From: Shewanella mangrovisoli | GTDB taxonomy: Bacteria; Pseudomonadota; Gammaproteobacteria; Enterobacterales; Shewanellaceae | Assembly (NCBI RefSeq): GCF_019457635.1 | Contig: NZ_CP080412.1 | Coordinates: 372,001 to 436,000 of the forward strand | Reading direction: 5' to 3' | DNA: 64,000 bases | Shown: piece after piece, positions 29,058-37,324 of the stretch | How positions within the stretch are numbered: the stretch's first letter is position 1 | How the letters are laid out: the number at the start of each line of letters is the position of its first letter | The notes under the pieces: model-generated | Told to the model about the DNA's origin: nothing | Seen by the model: the letters and a program-made list of their open reading frames with translations, nothing else | Databases searched by the model: none | Position numbers and translations under genes: made by a program

Positions 29058-29279
29058 TTAGTCGGCCTTAAAACGCGCCGCATCGATAATGCTCCAGAGG
29101 TGAAAGATAGCACCAATTACCGCTGGGACCACTAACCACCAGAGGGCATAGCCAACCACAGTGACCACGAAAAACAGCAATGCAGCCATAATTCGTCCCT
29201 GTACCAGTTGACCTAGGCCGGGAAAGAACAGACTGGCGATAGCGGCGATAACGTTGCCCGCAGATCCTTGTTGTGACAT
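29058..29279 (-). CDS. Small TM2-like membrane protein
   Basis: 73 residues from the ATG at 29279 with AAGGAG seven bases upstream. Two or three membrane segments: VIAAIASLFFPGLGQLVQGR, a central hydrophobic run AALLFFVVTVVGYALWWLVV, and IGAIFHLWSIIDAARF. The FPGLGQ-x-x-GR start and the final W-x-IIDA resemble TM2-type and related short inner-membrane proteins of unknown function. It precedes the DUF2959 lipoprotein. Confidence 0.8.
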   Translation of the reverse strand: MSQQGSAGNVIAAIASLFFPGLGQLVQGRIMAALLFFVVTVVGYALWWLVVPAVIGAIFHLWSIIDAARFKAD

Positions 29280-29360
29280 CAATTCACTCCTTAGACTTGT
29301 AAATTAAGTGTTTATTGTACGAAGATAACGAGTCAATACCAACAGAATCAAGAGAAACCC

Positions 29361-30374
29361 GTGACTAAGAAGATAGAACTGGCACAAATTCAAGTCTTAT
29401 TCCTCGGGATCTGGCGCTTCCTGCTGCATTTACGTCAGCGTTTAGTGGAAGATCAAATCAATATTCGCGCCGGCCACTTGGCCTATGTCACCCTGTTATC
29501 CCTTGTGCCTATGGTGGCTGTGACTATGTCCATGTTGTCGGCTTTCCCTGTGTTTAAGGGGATCCGTGGCCAAATCGAAGCCTTCGTTTACGAGAATTTT
29601 CTGCCCGCGGCGGGCAATACGGTACAAGTCTATATCAATGAATTTGTTGGCAATGCCTCTAAGGGCACGGCCGTGGGGATCGCGGCTCTCGTGGTGGTGG
29701 CGATTATGTTGATCTCCGCCATCGATAAGTCGCTGAATAATATCTGGCGAACTAAGGAAAAACGTTCTGTAGTCGTGGCCTTTTCCATGTATTGGATGGT
29801 GATTACCTTAGGCCCAGTGCTGGTGGGCGCAAGCCTAGTCGCGACCTCCTATGTAGTGTCGTTAAAACTGTTTGAGGGCAATACCTTATCTGGGGTTATG
29901 CCGTTATTTATCGAACGTTTGCCTATGCTGTTTTCGGTGGCAGCGTTCTTACTGCTCTATATGGTGGTGCCGAATCAGAAGGTGAAGTTTTGGCACGCAC
30001 TATTGGGTGCTGTCGTGGCAGCCTTGTTATTCGAGTTGGGGAAAAAGGGCTTTGCGCTGTATGTGACTAAATTCCCAAGTTATGAGGCCATTTACGGCGC
30101 ATTGGCGACCATTCCTATTCTGTTCGTTTGGGTCTATTTATCTTGGATGATAGTGCTGCTTGGCGCCGAAATTACCGCGGCCATGCCTGAGTATTTGGAC
30201 TATGAGTCCAGCAGCGATATTAATGAAACCAATCTCGATGGTGAGCCCTTAGCGGCGCAGGATACACCCACCGTGAAGCCCGAAACCATATCTGCCCAAT
30301 CAAGCCAAGAGGTTGATACGACGGGTGAACTTGCCGCAAACGCGCCGCAATCGACTACACTGGATAAGCCGTAG
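29361..30374 (+). CDS. yihY: YihY/BrkB family inner-membrane protein
   Basis: 337 residues with a GTG start after AGAGAAACCC. About six membrane segments. Family segments: [46 protein letters not shown]-like [27 protein letters not shown]. YihY (PF03631, once misnamed RNase BN) has no firmly established function. The ~55-residue C-terminal tail rich in Ser, Thr and Asp is low-complexity and probably cytoplasmic. It heads a same-strand stretch with pip and dtd. Confidence 0.92.
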   Translation: MTKKIELAQIQVLFLGIWRFLLHLRQRLVEDQINIRAGHLAYVTLLSLVPMVAVTMSMLSAFPVFKGIRGQIEAFVYENFLPAAGNTVQVYINEFVGNASKGTAVGIAALVVVAIMLISAIDKSLNNIWRTKEKRSVVVAFSMYWMVITLGPVLVGASLVATSYVVSLKLFEGNTLSGVMPLFIERLPMLFSVAAFLLLYMVVPNQKVKFWHALLGAVVAALLFELGKKGFALYVTKFPSYEAIYGALATIPILFVWVYLSWMIVLLGAEITAAMPEYLDYESSSDINETNLDGEPLAAQDTPTVKPETISAQSSQEVDTTGELAANAPQSTTLDKP

Positions 30375-30419
30375 CCAAGTTGTCATCCACCAAGACATTC
30401 AACGAGCCTTATCCCACCT

Positions 30420-31376
30420 ATGATCACTGACGCCCATCAGCTTGCTCCTTTTATCCGCCGTGATTGGTTGATGATGGGCAATGGGCAGCAGTTGCATCTT
30501 GCCCAATATGGTAATCCGCAGGGTATTCCGCTGCTGTATTTGCATGGCGGTCCAGGGGCGGGAGCTTCGGTCAGTGAAGTGAGTTTATTTAACCCCGAGC
30601 ACTACTGGATTTTACTGTTAGATCAACGTGGTGCGGGGCAATCACTGCCTACTGGCGAGTTGGAGCATAATCATTTAAATGGACTTATCAGCGATATTGA
30701 GGCGATTCGAATTCACTTAGGCATAGAGCGTTGGTGCCTCGCGGGGGGCTCATTTGGCGCTACCTTAGCCTTAATTTACAGTGGTTTATTTCCCCATCGA
30801 GTGATTGCCCAAGTGCTGTGGGCAGTGTTTATTCCCTCCAAGGCGGGTATTGAATGGCTTTATGCATCCTCGGGTGCAGCGCAGTTATATCCGCAGGCTT
30901 ACCGTGAATTTGCTGCACCTTCTATTGGTTTGGCGGATTTATTTACGCACTATCAGCTAGGATTTAACGCCCAAGATGAAGCAACCCGTCATGAATTTGC
31001 CCGCCGTTGGATCCAATGGGAATTAACCTTAGCGGGCGTACCAACAGGCTTGCCGAAGCGGCTTGCTGCGCCGCTATTGGCCTTGGCTCAAATCGAGCTG
31101 CACTACGCAAAAAACGATTACTTCAATATGTTCAGAGTATTACAGCGGGTGACATCGCAAGTCACAACGCGTACCCTGCTATTACAAGGCACGCAGGATG
31201 CTGTCTGTCCGGCACGTTTATTAGCCGCATTTTTGGCAAAAATCGACAACCCTAGGATACAAATTCATACCATTGTCGATGGTGGGCATTCGCTGAATAG
31301 TGACATACTCTCACTTGCCGTCACACTCGAGATCCAAGCCATGTGGGCTTGGATAAAGCGACAGGAGCTAGCATGA
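30420..31376 (+). CDS. Prolyl aminopeptidase-like alpha/beta hydrolase (S33)
   Basis: 318 residues. The alpha/beta hydrolase motifs match the S33 prolyl iminopeptidase family: oxyanion HGGPGAGAS, DQRGAGQS, nucleophile Ser111 in GGSFGATLA, acid Asp in GTQDAVCP and His in VDGGHS. It removes N-terminal proline from peptides if the family call is right, though the specificity is not certain. It begins 45 bp after yihY, and its stop overlaps the start of the next gene as ATGA. Confidence 0.85.
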   Translation: MITDAHQLAPFIRRDWLMMGNGQQLHLAQYGNPQGIPLLYLHGGPGAGASVSEVSLFNPEHYWILLLDQRGAGQSLPTGELEHNHLNGLISDIEAIRIHLGIERWCLAGGSFGATLALIYSGLFPHRVIAQVLWAVFIPSKAGIEWLYASSGAAQLYPQAYREFAAPSIGLADLFTHYQLGFNAQDEATRHEFARRWIQWELTLAGVPTGLPKRLAAPLLALAQIELHYAKNDYFNMFRVLQRVTSQVTTRTLLLQGTQDAVCPARLLAAFLAKIDNPRIQIHTIVDGGHSLNSDILSLAVTLEIQAMWAWIKRQELA

Positions 31377-31975
31377 AATTAGCCGTTATCATTACCGCCA
31401 TTTTGGGATTAACTGCCTGCGCGGCCACCTCATCTTCCACCCCAGAGTCTCAATCCTCATTTTCTGTGGTCGAGTCGGCCGAGGCGCGCGCTCCCGTGGC
31501 GCCTAAAGTGGTGCAATTGGCGGGAATGACCAACGAGGCCGCCGCCGATACCTTGTATCAGGCCTTGCTCAATGCCAACTATTTAGCCACCAAAGTCGGG
31601 GCAGATAAGGTTGCGGTGCAGTTTGGCAATAATGACTTTATGCTCGAACCCAGCATGAATGCAGCGGGGATTGACCGTATTCTGATGAACCGTTTTTATG
31701 CGGTGCATCCGCAGTTGCAGGCCAATCCTGAGTTGCCAGCGGTGATTGGCGAGCTGAATGCCAAGCTCAATTTTGCTAAATTCGTGCTACGTGAGCAGGG
31801 CGCGGTGATCCAAATCCAAGGCACTGTGACCTTTGCCGATAAGGTCGAAATCGAGGAACTTCGCCGCTTTATGCTGTGGACCGATGGCGGTTTAGCGGAA
31901 ATTGCCCAGTCATTACCCGAAGGTGTGGAGCAGTATCTGCGTCCTATCCCCTTGATGCCCCTCGTTAAGTCTTAA
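31373..31975 (+). CDS. Hypothetical lipoprotein
   Basis: 200 residues from the ATG at 31373, overlapping the pip-like stop by four bases, with AGGAG upstream. Lipobox LTAC, then a Ser/Thr/Pro-rich linker. The mature domain (ADTLYQALLNANYLATKVGADKVAVQFGNNDF) is of no family I recognise. Translational coupling to the hydrolase and dtd suggests an operon, but no specific function follows. Confidence 0.8.
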   Translation: MKLAVIITAILGLTACAATSSSTPESQSSFSVVESAEARAPVAPKVVQLAGMTNEAAADTLYQALLNANYLATKVGADKVAVQFGNNDFMLEPSMNAAGIDRILMNRFYAVHPQLQANPELPAVIGELNAKLNFAKFVLREQGAVIQIQGTVTFADKVEIEELRRFMLWTDGGLAEIAQSLPEGVEQYLRPIPLMPLVKS

Positions 31976-31990
31976 TTTAAAGGAAAAGTT

Positions 31991-32428
31991 GTGATCGCGT
32001 TAATTCAAAGAGTGAGCCGCGCCAGCGTGGTGGTGGACAATCAAACCATAGGTGCAATCGATAAAGGCTTGTTAGTTTTACTTGGGGTTGAGCGGGAAGA
32101 TAACCGCGAAAAGATGGAAAAATTAGCCACTAAGGTAATGAGTTATCGAGTGTTTTCCGATGAAAATGGCAAGATGAACCTCAATTTGACTCAGGCGGGT
32201 GGCTCGCTTTTAGTGGTTTCGCAATTTACCTTGGCCGCCGACACTGGCCGTGGCCTGCGCCCGAGCTTTTCGGGGGCGGGTACTCCTGAGCAAGCGCTTG
32301 GCCTGTATGAAGACTTTGTCGCCTTTTGCCGTGCGCAGGGCGTGACCACTGAAACGGGACAATTTGGTGCCGACATGAAGGTCGAGCTAGTCAACGATGG
32401 CCCAGTTACTTTCAATTTGCAGGTATAA
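31991..32428 (+). CDS. dtd: D-aminoacyl-tRNA deacylase
   Basis: 145 residues, GTG start with AAAGGAAAAG. It hydrolyses D-amino acids (and glycine) mischarged on tRNA. The active-site motifs SQFTLAAD and NDGPVTF (the Gly-cisPro loop family) are present, and the sequence follows E. coli Dtd throughout ([13 protein letters not shown]). The next gene is a YiiD-like thioesterase, the same neighbour as in E. coli. Confidence 0.96.
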   Translation: MIALIQRVSRASVVVDNQTIGAIDKGLLVLLGVEREDNREKMEKLATKVMSYRVFSDENGKMNLNLTQAGGSLLVVSQFTLAADTGRGLRPSFSGAGTPEQALGLYEDFVAFCRAQGVTTETGQFGADMKVELVNDGPVTFNLQV

Positions 32429-32460
32429 CCCCAAGACAGTGTGCCAACGGCAGTAAGAAT

Positions 32461-32904
32461 ATGAACATGGATGAATTATTAAACCAATTGCGCCAAACCT
32501 GGCACAGCACCATTCCCGTTAGCGAGTTTATGCAGATAGCGCCAGTTTCCTTTGTCGAAGGAGAGCTGCGCGTGAGTGCGCCACTGGCGCCGAATATCAA
32601 CCTGCATAACACTATGTTTGCGGGTAGCATTTATACCCTTATGACCCTCACTGGCTGGGGCATGGTGTGGCTGCAACAGCTGCTTCAACAGGTGGATGGC
32701 GACATAGTGTTAGCCGATGCCCATATCCGCTACATGGCGCCCGTGACCTGTGCGCCCGAGGTCAAAGTGCGTTGGCCTGAAACGGATTTAAGCCCGTTGC
32801 AACGGGGGCGTAAAGCCAAAGTCAAACTCGAAGTACAACTCTTTTGTGACGACAAACTCTGCGCCCAATTCGATGGCTTGTATGTCAGTGTGCCTAAAAT
32901 GTAA
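32461..32904 (+). CDS. YiiD C-terminal-like hotdog thioesterase
   Basis: 147 residues. It corresponds to the C-terminal hotdog domain of E. coli YiiD/FabY alone, without the N-terminal acetyltransferase half. Key segments: NINLHNTMFAGSIYTLMTLTGWG and IVLADAHIRYMAPV. FabY contributes to fatty-acid initiation by acting on malonyl-ACP. Whether the single domain does so is unknown. It lies 32 bp after dtd. Confidence 0.85.
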   Translation: MNMDELLNQLRQTWHSTIPVSEFMQIAPVSFVEGELRVSAPLAPNINLHNTMFAGSIYTLMTLTGWGMVWLQQLLQQVDGDIVLADAHIRYMAPVTCAPEVKVRWPETDLSPLQRGRKAKVKLEVQLFCDDKLCAQFDGLYVSVPKM

Positions 32905-32977
32905 AACCTTTCTAAAAAATCGAAATTAATCTCAAGTTTTATCCGCTTTTTTTCTTTTTTATGGGCTAATAAACTAA

Positions 32978-33634
<657 letters not shown>

Positions 33635-33649
33635 TCGTAAAGATTATAA

Positions 33650-33677
33650 AAAATGCCAGCGTAAATGCTGGCATTTT
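33650..33677 (+). terminator. Intrinsic terminator of azoR
   Basis: An 11-bp stem (AAAATGCCAGC / GCTGGCATTTT) with 6-base loop and T-run. Confidence 0.88.
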
Positions 33678-33695
33678 TGTTTCTACAGCAAGCGA

Positions 33696-33860
33696 TTATT
33701 CGCACAGCTTGCAACCGAGGGACATAGCGCTGGTTTCGATATAGCGCACCTTAGTGCTAGCTTGGCCACGGTTGCGGCTCACGCTGTAGCGGGCTTCGCG
33801 AACCACTTTGGGCTCCGGCAGTTGTTCGCCGCTAGTTGGGCGTGGGCACTTTGTTGTCAT
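33696..33860 (-). CDS. Small hypothetical protein, 54 residues
   Basis: The ATG at 33860 is preceded by an excellent AGGAGG Shine-Dalgarno sequence. The 54-residue product (MTTKCPRPTSGEQL...) is basic in the middle (REARYSVSRNRGQASTKVRY) and ends in GCKLCE, a CxxC pair. No family is recognised. The strong ribosome site and the cysteine pair support a real gene. It is downstream of the rhodanese in the same direction (50 bp). Confidence 0.6.
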   Translation of the reverse strand: MTTKCPRPTSGEQLPEPKVVREARYSVSRNRGQASTKVRYIETSAMSLGCKLCE

Positions 33861-33910
33861 CCGCACCTCCTCACGCATAGTTGGTTTGCTTTGCTTTGCT
33901 TGGCTTAGGC

Positions 33911-34234
33911 CTAGCTTGGCTGGCAGCAGACTAAATCTTTTAGCGAGCCACCGTTAACCACACATTCAAAACCATTGGCCCTTAAAATATCGCAGCCCTT
34001 TTGGGCACGAATGCCTGCGCCGCAGTAAAGCACAAAGGGATGTTGTTTATTTTCAACCTGATGTAACCATTGGTCTAGCGTAGGCAGCGGCACGTTGATG
34101 GCCTGAGGCAAATGACCCGAGGCAAACTCCTCCGGTGAACGCACATCGATAACGCGCGCACCTTGATCAATCAATTGCCAACACTTTTCACCGTTGCTGC
34201 TACCAGATAATTTAGCCAGTAAAGATTGAAACAT
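33911..34234 (-). CDS. Rhodanese-like sulfurtransferase
   Basis: 107 residues, a single rhodanese domain of the GlpE/PspE type. VIDVRSPEEFASGHLPQAINVPL precedes the active Cys71 in VLYCGAGIRAQKG. The loop CGAGIR differs from the CxxGxR of thiosulfate:cyanide enzymes only slightly, so activity is likely. No signal peptide, so it is cytoplasmic. Probably co-transcribed with the 54-residue protein. Confidence 0.9.
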   Translation of the reverse strand: MFQSLLAKLSGSSNGEKCWQLIDQGARVIDVRSPEEFASGHLPQAINVPLPTLDQWLHQVENKQHPFVLYCGAGIRAQKGCDILRANGFECVVNGGSLKDLVCCQPS

Positions 34235-34329
34235 AGCTTTGCCTCTATGATTAGAAAATTTTCAATAAGTTTATTCTAATGAATTGACAGGTGCAAGTGG
34301 CAATCTGTTGGGCGCTTGGCTTGTCGGCG

Positions 34330-34905
34330 CTACTCGGTGGCAGGCAGTTCCCTGTGGTAGTGGATTAGATCATGAAATACTACGGGTTGGTTGCTTAAGT
34401 TACGGTAACCATGGGGTTTATCGGCGGCAAAGCGCACGGCTTCACCCTGCTGTAATGGCTGCCACTGGCCATCGACTAACACTTCCATAGTACCGCTCAG
34501 CACGATCACATGCTCGGTCACTCCCGCCTCATGGGGCTCGGAGAGGCGTTCATAGTGGGGCAATAGGGTGAGTTCAAACATCTCAAAACCAAAGCGTGGC
34601 TCAAAGGGAAATAGCGACGCCACTAACATGCCGTCGGTTGCTGGCTTTTGGCGTAATGCATCGGCGTTACGAAAGACGGCGCCTTGGCTCTCGGGCGTTG
34701 GCTCCAGAAAAGTCGAGAGTGAGGTATTAAAACCGCTGGCGATTTTCCACAGGGTAGCAATGGTGGGGCTAGATTCGCCGCGTTCAATCTGGCCTATCAT
34801 GGCCTTACTTACGCCTGTCTCGAGTGCCGCTTTATCTAAACTCCAACCCTTTTGGCTGCGCAGTTGTTTTAGGGTCGCGGCAAGATAACTGTTGATGGTC
34901 TGCAT
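34330..34905 (-). CDS. XRE family regulator with C-terminal cupin domain
   Basis: 191 residues. N-terminal HTH (residues ~8-62: LKQLRSQKGWSLDKAALETG, SKAMIGQIERGESSPTIATLWKIASGF), C-terminal cupin sensor (FEPRFGFEMFELTLLPH, HEAGVTEHVIVLSGTMEVLVDG, AVRFAADKPHGYRNL). This SutR/PuuR-like architecture senses small molecules through the cupin. It is divergent from a BenE transporter. Two copies of a 16-bp near-palindrome lie between them, so it very likely controls both. Confidence 0.92.
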   Translation of the reverse strand: MQTINSYLAATLKQLRSQKGWSLDKAALETGVSKAMIGQIERGESSPTIATLWKIASGFNTSLSTFLEPTPESQGAVFRNADALRQKPATDGMLVASLFPFEPRFGFEMFELTLLPHYERLSEPHEAGVTEHVIVLSGTMEVLVDGQWQPLQQGEAVRFAADKPHGYRNLSNQPVVFHDLIHYHRELPATE

Positions 34906-34932
34906 TGGGTTCTGACGCTTAAAAAATTATTT

Positions 34933-34948
34933 GTACGTTATAACGCAC
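34933..34948. promoter_or_regulatory. XRE operator copy 1
   Basis: GTACGTTATAACGCAC is a near-palindrome 28 bp upstream of the XRE-cupin gene and almost identical to copy 2. Consensus of both is GTRCGTTATARCGCAC. Confidence 0.65.
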
Positions 34949-34969
34949 AAGTGCTATCTTGTCCATCTC

Positions 34970-34985
34970 GTGCGTTATAGCGCAC
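34970..34985. promoter_or_regulatory. XRE operator copy 2
   Basis: GTGCGTTATAGCGCAC is the second copy, centred 37 bp from the first. It ends just before an in-frame GTG of benE, which supports the more downstream ATG (35032) as the true start. Confidence 0.65.
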
Positions 34986-35031
34986 GGTGAGTGGTTCGAT
35001 GATCGAGACAATGGTAGGCGGAGGAGTAGGG

Positions 35032-36222
35032 ATGATGTGGCGCGAGGCTTTAGGACTATCAAAAATATCGGCGGGCTTTATTGCCGTGCTGGTGGGCTAC
35101 AGCAGTTCGGCGGTGATTATTCTGCAGGCGGCAGATGCCGTTGGCGCGACATCGGCACAGATGAGTTCATGGCTGTGGGCCTTAGGTGTTGGCATGGGAC
35201 TCACCAGTATTGGCCTGTCACTCTACTATAAAAATCCGGTGCTTACGGCATGGTCGACCCCCGGAGCGGCTCTGATGGTCAGCAGCCTTGCGGGTTTGAG
35301 TATCCACGAAGCCGTTGGTGCCTTCCTGATTAGCTCTTTGTTGATCACCCTCTGCGGTTTGGCAGGCTGGATGGATAAGCTTATTCGTATCATGCCACCC
35401 TCGGTGGCGGCGGCCATGTTAGCGGGGATTTTACTGCAGTTTGGCTTAGGGTTATTTCAAGCCATGCAGACTCAGCTGAGTCTAATCCTCTTGATGTTAC
35501 TAGTCTTTGTTGTGCTTAAGCCCTGGGCGCCGCGCTACATTATGTTACTCACCCTCGTTGCGGGGATAGGGATGAGTTATCAATTGAATTTATTGCAACT
35601 CGATAAGTTTGAGCTGCAATTTGCTGCCCCAGTATGGATAGCGCCTACGTTTTCTATCGCCAGCGTGGTGGGAGTGGCGCTACCCTTATTTGTGGTGACT
35701 ATGGCTTCGCAGAATATGCCTGGAGTGGCCGCACTCCACGGCCATGGTTATCGCCCGCCTATCTCGCCATTAATTACCGTGACGGGTCTGATGGGCGTAC
35801 TGTTTGCACCCTTTGGTGGCTTTGCCTTTAACCTATCCGCCATTACGGCGGCCATTTGCATGGGTAAAGAGGCGGACCCTAACCCCGCAACTCGTTATTG
35901 GGCGGCTGTGTGGGGCGGAGTCTTTTATTTGATAACAGGTCTACTCGGCGCAACTGTGGTGGGGCTCTTCGCCGCATTTCCGGAGGAACTGGTGCTGGCG
36001 ATTGCAGGATTAGCCCTGCTTGGCACCATAGGTAACAGTCTGACCGCTGCGCTCGCGGATAACGACGAGCGAGAAGTGGCGGTGATTACGTTTCTCGTCA
36101 CCGCCTCAGGCGTGAGTATATTGGGGATCGGCAGCGCCTTCTGGGGATTATTAATCGGATTTTTAATGCATTACTGGCACAAGCATCGCGCCTTGACCAC
36201 AGCTAAACAGGCAAAAGCTTAG
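35032..36222 (+). CDS. BenE family benzoate/aromatic-acid:H+ symporter
   Basis: 396 residues from the ATG at 35032, preceded by GGAGGAG. A GTG at 34987 would begin beside the operator. About 11-12 membrane segments. BenE-type stretches: GFIAVLVGYSSSAVIILQAA, YKNPVLTAWSTPGAALMVS, MPPSVAAAMLAGILLQFGLG and MASQNMPGVAALHGHGYRPP. The family imports benzoate or related aromatic acids by proton symport. No benzoate-degradation genes are adjacent, so the substrate is open. It is under the divergent XRE-cupin regulator. Confidence 0.9.
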   Translation: MMWREALGLSKISAGFIAVLVGYSSSAVIILQAADAVGATSAQMSSWLWALGVGMGLTSIGLSLYYKNPVLTAWSTPGAALMVSSLAGLSIHEAVGAFLISSLLITLCGLAGWMDKLIRIMPPSVAAAMLAGILLQFGLGLFQAMQTQLSLILLMLLVFVVLKPWAPRYIMLLTLVAGIGMSYQLNLLQLDKFELQFAAPVWIAPTFSIASVVGVALPLFVVTMASQNMPGVAALHGHGYRPPISPLITVTGLMGVLFAPFGGFAFNLSAITAAICMGKEADPNPATRYWAAVWGGVFYLITGLLGATVVGLFAAFPEELVLAIAGLALLGTIGNSLTAALADNDEREVAVITFLVTASGVSILGIGSAFWGLLIGFLMHYWHKHRALTTAKQAKA

Positions 36223-36279
36223 CTGTGGTTAGGTCTAGATTGTGGTTCGCCACCTTAGTGGATTGATGTATGTTGAGGC

Positions 36280-36735
36280 CTAGAGCTTTTTGGTCATAAA
36301 CAGGCTATTGGGGTCGAGCACGTAATCGGCAAAGGGGCCGCACAGCTCGAAGCCAAATTTGGCATACAGGTTACGGGCGGGCAGGAAAAAGGCCATTGAG
36401 CCAGTTTCTAAACTGAGGCGCTGCACACCTGCGGCTTTGGCATCATTGATCAAATGCTGCAATACCTTAGAAGCAATCCCCTGTTGTTTATAGGTGGCGG
36501 CGGTCCGCATCGATTTGATCTCGGCGTGCTCGGCATCTAACCATTTTAGTGCACCGCAGCCCGCCAGATTACGGCCATCCCATAGTGTCCAAAAGCGAAT
36601 ATTGGGTTGGCGCAGGCCGTCAAGGTCTAATGCGTGCACACTTTCCGGCGGCGAGGTTGCTCGCATATCCTCGAGGTGCTCAGTTAAAAGTGCTGCAATT
36701 TCAGGCCCTTTTAGATCATCTAGTATTATTTTCAT
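36280..36735 (-). CDS. GNAT family N-acetyltransferase
   Basis: 151 residues from the ATG at 36735. The acetyl-CoA loop is in IKSMRTAATYKQQGIASKVLQHLI (Q-x-x-G-I-A). LSLETGSMAFFLPARNLYAKFGFELCGPF resembles PaiA/YsnE-like members with E-T-G before the substrate loop. The acceptor is unknown. Monocistronic and convergent with benE. Confidence 0.92.
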   Translation of the reverse strand: MKIILDDLKGPEIAALLTEHLEDMRATSPPESVHALDLDGLRQPNIRFWTLWDGRNLAGCGALKWLDAEHAEIKSMRTAATYKQQGIASKVLQHLINDAKAAGVQRLSLETGSMAFFLPARNLYAKFGFELCGPFADYVLDPNSLFMTKKL

Positions 36736-36747
36736 TGTTGCTCTCAA

Positions 36748-37324
36748 GATTAAAATTCCCTGTGTTGTCGCTTATCCATCATAGCGTTATCGCGTTTGGT
36801 TGTTTTTAGGGTTAAAACGCCGCGGTGTATAAGCAAAGGGTAGGCCAAGAGTCTTTAGCTAAAGCTAAACGCAGAATCAAAGTCAAAGTAGTGGGGTTCA
36901 CCCCCTGATTTTTAATCAAGAGTCGACCAAGGAGGGCAGCTCGTCCTATTGATTTCACATCAGCCAAGGCGCCCCCAACGGAGTTGAAAGCCCCTTGTGC
37001 TCATAGCCAAATTTGCTATAGCTTCCTAAATCCTCGATTTTCATCTGGCTAAATGGACGGAGCTATAAATTTGGAGCTGTATATACTACCAAATTGAAAA
37101 GACACTTCTCTTTTTTGAATGGAAATCTGTTAATATTTAGCATCATTGAGAGCTGATAATTAAATAACTTAAATAGTACGCTTGATAACAATCAAGTTAG
37201 TGTTGTTTAACCGGTTTAACACGGCTAGGTTATTGATTCAATAGTGTATGTTTGACTCTAAGAGAACAATAAATACTATAAAATTATTGTTTGAATGGAA
37301 TTTGCTTAATGCAAAGGAGGCGCA
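36748..37324. other. AT-rich non-coding region upstream of the DUF4011 helicase gene
   Basis: 577 bp with no credible gene. It contains a small GGGG-TTCA-CCCC hairpin (36893-36904) and an imperfect long inverted repeat (37007-37023 with 37061-37074). The last ~250 bp are very AT-rich, as expected for a promoter of an acquired gene. I found no tRNA, integrase remnant or clear direct repeat with the downstream flank. Confidence 0.5.
37007..37074. repeat. Imperfect inverted repeat in the DUF4011 gene upstream region
   Basis: Arm 1 CCAAATTTGCTATAGCT (37007-37023) pairs with arm 2 AGCTATAAATTTGG (37061-37074) except for a two-base GC bulge. The loop is 37 bases. Confidence 0.5.

Noticed and set aside
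37201..37230. AACCGGTT-centred near-palindrome upstream of the helicase gene
   Set aside because: Only the eight central bases are symmetric, which is too short to call an operator.
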